Shown in pieces: positions 1 to 8,354 of a stretch of 64,000 bases of DNA. A model generated the notes under the pieces. It was given only the letters and a program-made list of their open reading frames with translations. It made no database searches and had not been told where the DNA came from. Origin of the DNA: Nocardioides cavernae (GTDB lineage: Bacteria > Actinomycetota > Actinomycetes > Propionibacteriales > Nocardioidaceae); contig NZ_JACCBW010000001.1 of assembly GCF_013410035.1 (NCBI RefSeq), positions 682,001 through 746,000 on the forward strand. The letters run 5' to 3'. The stretch's first letter is position 1; every line of letters starts with the position of its first letter. A program made the position numbers and the translations under genes.

Positions 1-1
1 C

Positions 2-85
2 TTCGTGCCGCCGGTGATCGGCGTGCTCGTCGCGCTGGTGCTCGCCCTGCTCGCGGGACGGCAGCAGGCGCAGCGCGCCGGCTGA
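2..85 (+). CDS. C-terminal end of a membrane protein (partial)
   Basis: Only the last 27 codons are in the window, ending at TGA 83-85. They encode a hydrophobic stretch (PPVIGVLVALVLALLAG) followed by a short Arg/Gln tail, which looks like the final transmembrane helix of an inner-membrane protein with its C-terminus in the cytoplasm. The family cannot be named from this fragment. It lies 36 bp before ligC on the same strand, but ligC appears to have its own promoter. Confidence 0.55.
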   Translation, partial: FVPPVIGVLVALVLALLAGRQQAQRAG

Positions 86-109
86 CGCCGGGGGCGAGGA
101 CGCGCGGCC

Positions 110-115
110 TAGGGT
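110..115 (+). promoter_or_regulatory. leaderless -10 element of ligC
   Basis: TAGGGT with a 6-nt spacer to the GTG start at 122. This is the TANNNT layout of actinobacterial leaderless promoters, and no ribosome binding site is present. It supports GTG 122 as the start. Confidence 0.6.
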
Positions 116-121
116 GGTCCC

Positions 122-1243
122 GTGGACCTCCCCGTGATGCCGCCGGTGCTGCCGATGCTCGCCAAGAGCGTGAGCGGCGTGCCCGACCCGGCGAAGCACG
201 GGGGCCTGAGCTTCGAGCCCAAGTGGGACGGCTTCCGCTGCCTGGTCTTCAAGGACGGCGACGAGGTCGAGCTGGCGAGCCGCAACACCAAGCCGCTCAC
301 CCGCTACTTCCCCGAGGTCGTGGAGGCCGTGCGCCGCCAGCTGCCCGACCGGGTCGTGCTCGACGGCGAGCTCTTCGTCGGGCTGCAGGGACCGGACGGC
401 TGGCGCCTGGAGTTCGAGACGCTGCAGGAGCGCATCCACCCGGCCGCCAGCCGCGTGGAGAAGCTCTCCGTCGAGACGCCCGCGGGCTTCGTCGCGTTCG
501 ACCTGCTCGCGCTCGGCGACGAGTCCTACCTCGACCGCCCGCTGTCCGAGCGCCGCGCCGCGCTGGTCGCGGCGCTCGCCGACCTCGACGGCGCGGGACC
601 GTGCTTCCTCACCCGCACGACCGAGGACCCGGCCGAGGCCGAGCGCTGGTTCGAGGAGTTCGAGGGCGCCGGGCTCGACGGCGTCGTCGCCAAGCCGCTC
701 GGTGCGGCGTACGAGCCCAACAAGCGCACCATGCTCAAGATCAAGCACGAGCGCACCGCCGACGTCGTGCTCGCCGGCTACCGCGAGCACAAGACGTCCA
801 CCCCCGAGGAGCCGCTGATCGGGTCGCTGCTGCTCGGGCTGTACGACGACGCGGGCGAGCTGCAGCACATCGGCGTCTCCGCCAGCTTCACCGCGAAGAA
901 GCGCGCCGAGCTCTGGCACGAGCTGCAGCCCCTGGTCTGCGACATCGCCGACCACCCGTGGGGACGGTGGAACGAGTTCCTCACCGCCAACCCCGACCGC
1001 GTCCCCGGCACCCAGAGCCGGTGGAGCGCGGGCAAGGACCTCGGCTTCACGGCCCTGCGTCCCGAGCGCGTGCTGGAGGTGAAGTACGACCACATGGAGG
1101 GTCGTCGCTTCCGGCACACCGCCCACTTCAAGAGGTGGCGCACCGACCGCGACCCGGAGACCTGCGGCTATGCCCAGCTCGACGAGCCGGCCGGCTACGA
1201 CCTCACTAGGATCCTCAGCACCGACACCGGAGGCGAGTCATGA
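122..1243 (+). CDS. ligC: ATP-dependent DNA ligase, LigC type
   Basis: A 373-aa ligase of the mycobacterial LigC family that seals nicks using ATP. The adenylation motif EPKWDG is at residues 32-37, with Lys34 as the residue expected to carry AMP. A nucleotidyltransferase domain fills about residues 1-215 and an OB-fold the remainder, with no LigD-type nuclease or polymerase domain. In mycobacteria LigC acts in base-excision and back-up end-joining repair. The matching polymerase PolD is encoded at 6018-7100 instead of next door. Its last codons overlap the next gene by ATGA. The start is GTG 122, 6 nt after a TAGGGT hexamer. Confidence 0.93.
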   Translation: MDLPVMPPVLPMLAKSVSGVPDPAKHGGLSFEPKWDGFRCLVFKDGDEVELASRNTKPLTRYFPEVVEAVRRQLPDRVVLDGELFVGLQGPDGWRLEFETLQERIHPAASRVEKLSVETPAGFVAFDLLALGDESYLDRPLSERRAALVAALADLDGAGPCFLTRTTEDPAEAERWFEEFEGAGLDGVVAKPLGAAYEPNKRTMLKIKHERTADVVLAGYREHKTSTPEEPLIGSLLLGLYDDAGELQHIGVSASFTAKKRAELWHELQPLVCDIADHPWGRWNEFLTANPDRVPGTQSRWSAGKDLGFTALRPERVLEVKYDHMEGRRFRHTAHFKRWRTDRDPETCGYAQLDEPAGYDLTRILSTDTGGES

Positions 1244-1827
1244 CCGAGAGCAGCGACACCAGCACCACCGACTCCATCCACGACGGGAAGGGCACCTACG
1301 ACGTGGTGCTCCTCGTCGAGCAGGCCCTCACGCCCGTGGACGCCCAGCAGGTGCGTTCGCTCCACGCCGAGATCGAGGACGAGGTCGTCTACCACGTGCT
1401 CCTGCCGCTCGAGGACGCCGCGGCGCGGGTCGAGGCCTCCGTCGGCACCCTGGGCGCGGGTGACCTGATGGCCGCCCCGGCGCTCGCGATGAACGACGTC
1501 GACATCGAGGCGCTGCGCCGCGAGTGCGAGGAGAGCTCCTCCGCCGACCTGCAGCAGACGCTGAAGGTGCTCGCCGCCGCGGGCGGCACCGCCCACGGCA
1601 AGGTCACGTCCGAGCCGCCGGTCGACGCGCTGGCGGCGATGGTCACGTCGGTGGACGCCCGCGAGGCGATCATCCTGACCCGCCCCCACGTCGTCGCCGA
1701 GTTCTTCCACGTCGACTGGACCTCGCGGGCCCGCCGCAAGCTGGGCGTACCCGTCCTCCACCTCATCGAGCACGAGAACTTCGACGAGCAGGCCTCCGGC
1801 CAGGGCGAGGGCGTCAGCGGCCTCTGA
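1240..1827 (+). CDS. uncharacterised Usp-like protein linked to ligC
   Basis: A 195-aa soluble protein starting inside the ligC stop (ATGA overlap), so it is probably translated with ligC. It begins with a strand (YDVVLLVEQ), and later has a second strand-rich half (REAIILTRPHVVAEFFHVDWTSRAR) ending in PVLHLIEH. This alternation of strands and helices recalls a universal-stress-protein (Rossmann-like) fold, but I see no nucleotide-binding G-2x-G-9x-G motif. No signal peptide or membrane segment is present. The function is unknown. The close link to ligC suggests a role in stress or DNA repair, which is inference only. Confidence 0.8.
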   Translation: MTESSDTSTTDSIHDGKGTYDVVLLVEQALTPVDAQQVRSLHAEIEDEVVYHVLLPLEDAAARVEASVGTLGAGDLMAAPALAMNDVDIEALRRECEESSSADLQQTLKVLAAAGGTAHGKVTSEPPVDALAAMVTSVDAREAIILTRPHVVAEFFHVDWTSRARRKLGVPVLHLIEHENFDEQASGQGEGVSGL

Positions 1828-1861
1828 TGGCGGTCCCCGAGCCGGGGTTGTCAGGCTCTCG

Positions 1862-1927
1862 CTGACGTTGTCAGGCGTTGCACAGGCCGACAACGTCAGT
1901 GATCCCCGGTCAGCCGGGGATCACTGA
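1862..1927. terminator. two overlapping hairpins between convergent genes
   Basis: Hairpin A has 11-bp perfect arms at 1862-1872 and 1889-1899. Hairpin B has 14-bp perfect arms at 1896-1909 and 1914-1927 with a TCAG loop. The right arm of A shares four bases with the left arm of B, so both cannot fully form together. The pair lies between the Usp-like gene (+) and the sulfotransferase (-), a fit for a bidirectional terminator without a U-tract. Confidence 0.65.
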
Positions 1928-1949
1928 TCTGACACCCTGACGCGGACGC

Positions 1950-3050
1950 TCAGCCCCGGCGCGTCACCCGACGCACGACGGCACGGCGCAGGATCGACGC
2001 GGCCTCGCGCCCGCCGACGGGCGGCACCTTCGACGCCCGGGCCTGGGTGAGGTCGCGGCGCAGCTGCTGCACGGTGACGCGCTGGGCCTCGCGTGCGTCG
2101 CGACCGGCGAGCGTCGCCTCGGCCTTGGTGTGGTCGAAGGTCAGGGCGACCGCGTCGGCGTAGCGCGCGTTGTAGTCCTCGTGGATCCGGTCCAGCGCCG
2201 CGAGGGTGTCGGCGTCGGTCGGCGAGGTGGTCAGCACGCCGAGGAGCCGCCAGACCTCCTCGGCCATGTCGCGCAGCCAGTCGGGCGTACGCACGTCGTC
2301 CCAGGTGAGCTGCGACTTGCGCATCGACGGCTCGATGAAGTCGTCGACGGCGTGGTGCCCACGACTGCCGGGCGCCGCCGAGAGGTCGGTGTCGAAGGAC
2401 AGGTCGAGCTGCTCCTGGACCGGCGCCAGCGCCGCGCGCCAGTCGGCGAGCAGGTCCACGTACCTCACGAACGCACGCCTGTAGCCGCGCCCGGCCTTCT
2501 CGGTGAGCAGCGCCGCGTGCACCCAGCCGGCGACGTTGGACGTCTCCTTGGTGAGGCGGAGCTCCTCGGACTGGCTGGAGAGGTAGGCGATGTCGCGCGA
2601 CCCGACGACCTCGGCCGGGTGCCGCAGCGCGGTGAGCCAGCGCAGGTCGATGTCGAGGTCGTGGCTGGCGATCCCCCACGCGGAGGCGAACCAGAAGGCG
2701 TGCGGGTCCTTGACGACGATCTGGGCATCGCCGCGCTCGGGCGCCTCGAGCTGGCCGGCCAGCCAGTCGCGCAGCTCCTCGGTCGGCTCGCCGGACGCGA
2801 GGTAGTCGGCCACCAGGCCGACCGCCGCCGGACGGCTGTCGATGTTGAACAGCGCGAGCTCGCGCAGGTGCCGCTTGTGGAAGTCGATGACCCACTGCGG
2901 CTCGTAGAACCCGCGCGGGTTGGTCTCCGACGCCTCCACCTCGGGCTGCGGCACGTGCAGGCCGAGCCGCTTGAGGGTGCCGGCGAGCGAGCTGGTGCCA
3001 CTGCGGCCGGAGCCGGAGACCAGGACCAGCGGGGTGGGGGACGTCGGCAT
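1950..3050 (-). CDS. sulfotransferase family protein
   Basis: A 366-aa protein that opens with a PAPS-binding P-loop-like motif (SGSGRSGTSSLAG, about residues 11-23), the 5'-phosphosulfate loop of sulfotransferases. Later parts match the general layout of bacterial carbohydrate or lipid sulfotransferases, with RHPAEVVGSRD in mid-protein as the likely 3'-phosphate region. The likely role is transfer of sulfate from PAPS to a glycan or lipid. The start at 3050 is preferred over upstream codons because TAGGGT lies 7 nt before it and the motif follows at once; the longer version would run into the divergent gene. It is divergent from the GT4-Stealth gene, so the two may build one surface polymer. 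Confidence 0.8.
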   Translation of the reverse strand: MPTSPTPLVLVSGSGRSGTSSLAGTLKRLGLHVPQPEVEASETNPRGFYEPQWVIDFHKRHLRELALFNIDSRPAAVGLVADYLASGEPTEELRDWLAGQLEAPERGDAQIVVKDPHAFWFASAWGIASHDLDIDLRWLTALRHPAEVVGSRDIAYLSSQSEELRLTKETSNVAGWVHAALLTEKAGRGYRRAFVRYVDLLADWRAALAPVQEQLDLSFDTDLSAAPGSRGHHAVDDFIEPSMRKSQLTWDDVRTPDWLRDMAEEVWRLLGVLTTSPTDADTLAALDRIHEDYNARYADAVALTFDHTKAEATLAGRDAREAQRVTVQQLRRDLTQARASKVPPVGGREAASILRRAVVRRVTRRG

Positions 3051-3057
3051 GGCCGTC

Positions 3058-3063
3058 ACCCTA
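3058..3063 (-). promoter_or_regulatory. leaderless -10 element of the sulfotransferase gene
   Basis: TAGGGT on the minus strand with a 7-nt spacer to ATG 3050. On the other strand a TAGGAT hexamer at 3084-3089 probably serves the divergent GT4-Stealth gene, which has a leader with a GAGGAC-type ribosome site before GTG 3125. Confidence 0.55.
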
Positions 3064-3124
3064 TCGGCCGCGAGCACTCCCCCTAGGATCGTGTCGACCG
3101 CTCGCGGAGAGGACTGAGGACCAC

Positions 3125-5893
3125 GTGGCACTGACCGACAAGCTCGGTGGCAAGGTGCGCTCGGCCGTACGCCGCGCTCGCCGCGACGGCCCGCTCGACG
3201 TCGTCTACGTCCTCTTCAACGCCGACGGGATGGGCGGCACCGCCCGCTCCGGGATCGAGCAGGCCAACGCGTTGCTGGGCCTCGGCGAGGGCCACCGGGT
3301 CCGCATCCTCAGCGTCACCCGGAGCGGCACCTCGACCCACTACGACCTGGCCGACGGGCTCGAGGTCACCTACCTCGTCGACGTACGCGGTGGGCGGGCC
3401 GCCGACGTGCGCGGCCACCACTCCGCGGAGGTCGCCCACGAGCTCGCCCGGCGCGAGTCGGTGATCGTGCCGCGCAGCTGGGACGCGCTCTACAACGGGC
3501 TCACCGACGCCACCATGCGCGAGGCGCTCGCCCGCATCGACGCCGACGTGCTGGTCACGACGACCCCCGAGCTGCTCGCCGCCGTCGCCCAGCTCGCCCC
3601 GGCGGACGTGGCGCTGGTCCACCAGGAGCACCGCGCGTCCTCGAGCCGGGTCAACGACCTCGGCGCACTGCTGCAGTTCGCGCCGCGTGCGGACGTCGTC
3701 GTCTCGCTGACCGAGTCGATGTCGCGCTGGCTGGCCGGTCGCCTCGGCGGGGCGGCGCCGGAGCTCCAGGTCATCCCCAACCCGCTCCCCGCCCACGCCC
3801 AGGCACGCTCCGCGCTGGACCAGAAGACCTTCGTCACCGCCGGGCGGCTCGCGCCGGAGAAGCAGTTCGAGCACGTCGTCGACGCCTTCGCCCGCGTCCA
3901 CGAGCAGCTGCCCGGCTGGACCCTGACGATCTGGGGCGACGGCCCCCGCGCCGACAACCTCGCCGCCCAGGTCCGCAAGCTCGGCCTCGAGGACCACGTC
4001 CGCCTCCCCGGCTCCACCCAGGACCTCGCCGCCGAGTGGGCGCGCACCAGCGTCGCCGTCCTGGCCTCACGCGGCGAGGGCTACCCGCTCGTGCTGCAGG
4101 AGGCGATGTCCGCCGGCGTGCCGCCGGTGTCGTACGACTGCCCGTCCGGCCCGCGCGAGATCATCACGCACGACGTCGACGGGCTGCTCGTGCCGCCCGC
4201 CTCCAAGGCCGCGCTGGCCGCGGCGATGCTGCGCGTCGCGACCGACGACGACCTGCGCACCCGCCTCGGCGCCGCGGCGCTCGCGCGGTCGGCGCGCTGG
4301 GACGGTGCGGTCCTCGCCCGCCAGTGGGTCGAGACGTTCCGCACGGCCGTCGCGCGCCGCGCCGACCCGCTCGCCCCGCGCCGCGTCCTGCACGGCCTGC
4401 GCCCCGGACCCCTGGGCGACCTGCCCGAGACCGACGGGGCGGCGGGCGTGACCCCCGCCGAAGCGCGTACGGCCTCGCTCACCGCCCTCACCACCGCGGC
4501 GGCCGCCACGGGCGACGGCTGGTTCGTGGTGCCGGCGCGCGGCCTCGACCCGCACCCGGTGGTGGTCGTCCCGTCGTCGCGACGCACCGACTTCCTGGCC
4601 GCCCTCGCCAGCGCGCCCGTGCCCGACTGGCTGTCCGTGCGCGACCCGGCCGAACGCGGTTGGCACGAGCGCCGCGGCACCGTCGCCGCGATGACCGACG
4701 ACCTCGCCCGCACGCGTACGTCCTCCCTCGTCCTCGAGCCGTGGCCGGTGCGCGGCGGCCACGGCGGCCTCCTCGGCGAGGGCGCCGAGGTCGGCGCGCA
4801 GTTCTGGGAGGAGACCCCCGAGGGCGACCTCCTCGCCCCGGGCCTCAACAGGTACGGCGACCGTGTCCCCGCCGGCACCCCGCGCACGACCACCACGGTC
4901 GAGGGCGTCGAGGTGCCCACGCTGGAGGTGATGGCGCTCCCGACGGTCGACGACTGCCGCTTCGACGTCGACGTCGTCTACACGTGGGTCGACGGCGACG
5001 ACGAGGAGTGGCTGGCCGCCCGCGACGCCCGGGTGACGGGGCTCGGCGGTACGCCCAGCGCGCGTGCCGGCGGCGCCTCGCGCTACCGCAGCCGCGACGA
5101 GCTGCGCTACTCGATGCGCAGCATCCACCTCTTCGCGCCGTGGGTCCGCCGCATCCACCTCGTCACCGCGGGTCAGGTCCCGCCGTGGCTGGACACCTCG
5201 CACCCGACGGTCCGGGTCGTCGACCACCGCGACATCCTCCCCGCGTCGGCGCTGCCGACCTTCAGCTCGCACGCGATCGAGACCCGGCTGCACGCCGTGC
5301 CCGACCTCGCCGACCACTTCGTCTACGTCAACGACGACGTCTTCCTGGGCAGGCCGCGTCGGCCCGAGCACTTCTTCACGCCCGGTGGGCAGTACGCCGC
5401 ATTCGTCGCCGACCACCGCGCGGTCGGGCTGCCCGGCACCGACGACCGGCCCTACCTGTCGGCCGCGCAGAACAACCGTCGCGTGCTCACCGAGGCCTTC
5501 GGGGTCGCGCTGACCCACACGATGATGCACAGCCCGCACCCGCAGCGGCGGACGACGCTGGAGGAGATCGCCGCGCGCTTCCCCGCAGAGGTGGACGCGA
5601 CGACCCACGCGCCCTTCCGGTCGGAGACCGACCTCTCGCTGCTGTCGTCCTTCGCGCAGAGCTACGGGCTGATCACCGGGCAGGCGTTCCGGGCGACCGC
5701 GCACCACGGCTACGTCGACCTCGGCCACCAGCAGCTGCCGGTGCAGCTCAAGCAGATGGCGAAGCGCGACCGCGACTTCTTCTGCATCGCGGACAACCTC
5801 GTCGCCGCGTTCGACGAGGACCGCGCCGACGGGCTGCTGCGGGAGTTCCTCGAGGACTACTTCCCGATCGCGGCGCCGTGGGAGAGGGCCTGA
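3125..5893 (+). CDS. GT4 glycosyltransferase fused to a Stealth phosphotransferase
   Basis: A 922-aa two-enzyme protein. Residues about 20-420 form a GT-B glycosyltransferase of family 4 type: the N-terminal site reads NADGMGGTARSG, and the donor site contains EGYPLVLQEAMSAGVPP near residue 319. A linker of low conservation follows. Residues about 610-920 are a Stealth protein, with CR1 (VDVVYTWVDGDDEEW, about 615), CR2 (SRDELRYSMRSI, about 654), CR3 (FVYVNDDVFLG, about 735) and a CR4-like KRDRDFFCIADN near 880. Stealth enzymes transfer hexose-1-phosphate to glycans, as in bacterial capsules and the human lysosomal GlcNAc-1-phosphotransferase. The protein probably adds a sugar and a sugar-phosphate to a cell-surface polymer. 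There are no membrane segments. Confidence 0.88.
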   Translation: MALTDKLGGKVRSAVRRARRDGPLDVVYVLFNADGMGGTARSGIEQANALLGLGEGHRVRILSVTRSGTSTHYDLADGLEVTYLVDVRGGRAADVRGHHSAEVAHELARRESVIVPRSWDALYNGLTDATMREALARIDADVLVTTTPELLAAVAQLAPADVALVHQEHRASSSRVNDLGALLQFAPRADVVVSLTESMSRWLAGRLGGAAPELQVIPNPLPAHAQARSALDQKTFVTAGRLAPEKQFEHVVDAFARVHEQLPGWTLTIWGDGPRADNLAAQVRKLGLEDHVRLPGSTQDLAAEWARTSVAVLASRGEGYPLVLQEAMSAGVPPVSYDCPSGPREIITHDVDGLLVPPASKAALAAAMLRVATDDDLRTRLGAAALARSARWDGAVLARQWVETFRTAVARRADPLAPRRVLHGLRPGPLGDLPETDGAAGVTPAEARTASLTALTTAAAATGDGWFVVPARGLDPHPVVVVPSSRRTDFLAALASAPVPDWLSVRDPAERGWHERRGTVAAMTDDLARTRTSSLVLEPWPVRGGHGGLLGEGAEVGAQFWEETPEGDLLAPGLNRYGDRVPAGTPRTTTTVEGVEVPTLEVMALPTVDDCRFDVDVVYTWVDGDDEEWLAARDARVTGLGGTPSARAGGASRYRSRDELRYSMRSIHLFAPWVRRIHLVTAGQVPPWLDTSHPTVRVVDHRDILPASALPTFSSHAIETRLHAVPDLADHFVYVNDDVFLGRPRRPEHFFTPGGQYAAFVADHRAVGLPGTDDRPYLSAAQNNRRVLTEAFGVALTHTMMHSPHPQRRTTLEEIAARFPAEVDATTHAPFRSETDLSLLSSFAQSYGLITGQAFRATAHHGYVDLGHQQLPVQLKQMAKRDRDFFCIADNLVAAFDEDRADGLLREFLEDYFPIAAPWERA

Positions 5894-5962
5894 CTGCTCT
5901 GCCGTTTCACCAGGGGATGTCGGCGGACCTGCACTTCCCTCGGTGAACGAACCCGAGCATGT

Positions 5963-5994
5963 GCTGCTCCACCGACATCCCATGGTGGAGCAGC
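5963..5994. terminator. bidirectional terminator hairpin
   Basis: Perfect 11-bp arms (GCTGCTCCACC at 5963-5973 and its complement at 5984-5994) around a 10-nt loop, between the stop codons of the convergent GT4-Stealth and polD genes. Confidence 0.7.
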
Positions 5995-6017
5995 GGCGGC
6001 CGCGCGACGGGGTCCGC

Positions 6018-7100
6018 TCAGTCGGCGACCCGGTTGCCGTCCTCGTCCCAGTGCGACTCGACCTTCTTCGACGGCTGCACCCGCGGCGGCTCGCCGGGCA
6101 TCTTCGGGTGGTCGGGCGGGAAGTTGAGCTCGACGGGGTGCTCCTCCCAGAGGTCGAGGAGCGGCTGAAGCGAGTGGTGGACGTCGTCGATCGCGGCCCA
6201 CGGGTCGCCGTCGGAGGCGAGCCGCTCGGGCACCGTGAACAGGTTGTACGCCGCGGGTGAGGTGAGCGTCGCGAGCTCGTCCCACGTGACGGGGGTGGAC
6301 ACCGGGGCACCGGCGAGCGGGCGCAGCGAGTAGGCCGAGGCGATCGTCCGGTCGCGGGTGTTCTGGTTGAAGTCCACGAAGATCCGCTCCCCGCGCTCCT
6401 CCTTCCACCACGCGGTGGTCACGCCGTCGTCGCGCTTCTCCAGCTCGCGGCCGAACGCGATCGCCGCGTGGCGGACCGCCGCGAAGTCCCACTCGGGCGA
6501 GATCCGGACGTAGACGTGGATGCCGCGGTTGCCCGAGGTCTTCGCGAAGCCGGTCATGCCGAGGTCGTCGAGCAGCTCGCGGGCCACCCCGGCGACGCGC
6601 ACGGCGTCGGCGAACGACGTACCGGGCTGCGGGTCGAGGTCGATCCGCAGCTCGTCGGGGTGGTCCACGTCCGTACGACGGACGGGCCAGGGGTGGAAGG
6701 TCAGCGTGCCCATGTGCGCGCACCACACCGGCACCGCGATCTCGGTGGGGCAGATCTCGTCGGCGGTGCGGCCGGACGGGAAGGTGATGGTCGCGGTCTC
6801 GAGGTAGTCGGGAGCCCCCTTGGGCACCCGCTTCTGGTAGAACGCGTCGGCGTTGCGGTCCTGCGGGCCGGTCGCCAGCCGCATCCCGGGGCGTACGCCC
6901 GAGGTCCACCGCTCGAGCGCCGTCGGGCGGTCGCGCAGGGCGCGCATCAGGCCGTCCTCGACGCTCGCGAAGTACTCCGCGACCATGAGCTTGGTGACCT
7001 CGCCGGTCGTCTCCGTGGCCTCGTAGATCACGCGATCGGGCGAGGAGACGCGCACCTCCCGGTCACCGGCCTGCACCATCACCGGCTTCGCAGCTGCCAT
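6018..7100 (-). CDS. polD: stand-alone LigD-type polymerase (PolD)
   Basis: A 360-aa archaeo-eukaryotic primase-type polymerase matching the free-standing LigD polymerase proteins of mycobacteria (Rv3730c/PolD). The metal-binding Asp pair is in RIDLDPQPG (Asp154, Asp156), the third Asp is in FVDFNQN (Asp243), and the SGNRGIHVYV stretch (190-198) carries the conserved His. Such enzymes add ribo- or deoxynucleotides at breaks and gaps. In M. tuberculosis polD sits beside ligC; here they are 4.8 kb apart. It follows the MFS gene by 9 bp, but its own TAGGGT hexamer overlaps that gene's stop codon. Confidence 0.9.
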   Translation of the reverse strand: MAAAKPVMVQAGDREVRVSSPDRVIYEATETTGEVTKLMVAEYFASVEDGLMRALRDRPTALERWTSGVRPGMRLATGPQDRNADAFYQKRVPKGAPDYLETATITFPSGRTADEICPTEIAVPVWCAHMGTLTFHPWPVRRTDVDHPDELRIDLDPQPGTSFADAVRVAGVARELLDDLGMTGFAKTSGNRGIHVYVRISPEWDFAAVRHAAIAFGRELEKRDDGVTTAWWKEERGERIFVDFNQNTRDRTIASAYSLRPLAGAPVSTPVTWDELATLTSPAAYNLFTVPERLASDGDPWAAIDDVHHSLQPLLDLWEEHPVELNFPPDHPKMPGEPPRVQPSKKVESHWDEDGNRVAD

Positions 7101-7106
7101 GCCACG

Positions 7107-7112
7107 ACCCTA
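7107..7112 (-). promoter_or_regulatory. leaderless -10 of polD built from the upstream stop codon
   Basis: Minus-strand TAGGGT with a 6-nt spacer to ATG 7100. Its first three bases are the TAG stop codon (7110-7112) of the efflux gene. Confidence 0.55.
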
Positions 7113-8354
7113 GCCGGGGCCGACGGAGCCGGACACGGCGTGGGACGGAAGGGGCGTACGCCACGGTGCGGGCACCCGGAGGACGAGGAGCGCCGCCACC
7201 GCGCTCGCAGCGACCGCGGCCCCCATCGCCACGGCACCGGACCGGGCGTCGTGGGTGGCGAGCGCCATCAGGGACGCGACCGCGCCGCTCACGGCGTACT
7301 GCAGCACGCCCTGCAGCGACGCCGCGGTGCCCGCAGCGCCGGGGTGCGGCGAGAGGGCGAGCGAGGTCGCGTTGGCCAGCACCGGCCCCAGCACCGAGAC
7401 GAGGACGAAGAGGCACGCGAGCAGCGCCCCCAACGGCGCCTCCAGCACGATGGCGGCCAGCACGCCGAGGCCGGCCGCCGCGCCGACCGCGAGGGAGGCG
7501 CCGAGGAGGGTGCGCTCGTCCGCCAGCCGCCCGACCAGCACCGCGTTGACCTGGCCGAGCAGCACGATGCCGAGGCAGTTGGTCGCGAAGACGGCACCGT
7601 ACTGCTGGGGCGAGAGGCCGTAGGTGTCCTGCAGGACGAAGGACGAGCCCGTGATGTAGGCGAACATCGCGGAGAACATCAGGGCCGCGGCCAGGGTGTG
7701 CCGGAGGTAGTCGCGGTCGCGCAGGAGCACCCCGAACGCCTCCGCCGTGGCACGCAGGTCGGCCGGGCGGCGCCGGGAGACGGGCAGCGACTCCGGGAGG
7801 GAGCGCCGGACCTCCCCGAGCAGCACCGCGCCGACGACCACCAGCAGCAGGAAGACGGCGCGCCACGGCGCGACCGACAGCAGCTGGGCGCCGACGACGG
7901 GACCGAGCACCGTCGCCACCCCGTTGACCAGCATGAGCGTCGAGACGAACCGGGTCAGCTCCCTGCCCTCGAAGTGGTCGCGGGCCACCACGCGGGCGAG
8001 CACGGTGGCCGCGGCCGCGCCCAGCGCCTGGACGACCCGCGCCGCGATCAGCAGTCCCGCGGTCGGGGCGAGCAGGCACGCCAGCGACCCCGCGACGTAC
8101 GCCGCGAGTCCCAGAAGCAGGAGGGGCCGCCGGCCGTGGGCGTCGGAGAGCGGGCCGATGACGGCCTGGCCGAGCGCGAGCCCGACCACGAAGACGGTGA
8201 CGCTGAGCTGCACCATCCCTGCGTCGGCGTGCAGGTCCCGCGCCATGGCCGGCATGCCGGGCAGGTAGAGGTCGATGGTGAACGCCGGGAACGCGCTGAG
8301 CGCGCCGAGCACCAGCGCGAGCCGGCGCCGCAATCCACTCTGAGTTATGTCCAC
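7110..8354 (-). CDS. Bcr/CflA-family MFS drug efflux transporter
   Basis: A 414-aa protein with about 12 hydrophobic segments. The start resembles Bcr/CflA pumps (FPAFTIDLYLPGMPAMARDL, residues 22-41), with the MFS motif GPLSDAHGRRP at 67-77. It should export a drug or metabolite using the proton gradient. The start is GTG 8354: ATG triplets just upstream are out of frame and run into a stop. The start codon lies inside the palindrome shared with the divergent MarR gene, so repression by that regulator is very likely. A TATGTT hexamer at 8366-8371 (minus) would give a leader of only a few bases. Confidence 0.87.
   Translation of the reverse strand: MDITQSGLRRRLALVLGALSAFPAFTIDLYLPGMPAMARDLHADAGMVQLSVTVFVVGLALGQAVIGPLSDAHGRRPLLLLGLAAYVAGSLACLLAPTAGLLIAARVVQALGAAAATVLARVVARDHFEGRELTRFVSTLMLVNGVATVLGPVVGAQLLSVAPWRAVFLLLVVVGAVLLGEVRRSLPESLPVSRRRPADLRATAEAFGVLLRDRDYLRHTLAAALMFSAMFAYITGSSFVLQDTYGLSPQQYGAVFATNCLGIVLLGQVNAVLVGRLADERTLLGASLAVGAAAGLGVLAAIVLEAPLGALLACLFVLVSVLGPVLANATSLALSPHPGAAGTAASLQGVLQYAVSGAVASLMALATHDARSGAVAMGAAVAASAVAALLVLRVPAPWRTPLPSHAVSGSVGPG

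Noticed and set aside
4036-5946. Second long open frame over the Stealth region
   Set aside because: It is an Arg/Pro/Ala-rich shadow in another frame; all conserved GT4 and Stealth motifs are in the 3125-5893 frame.
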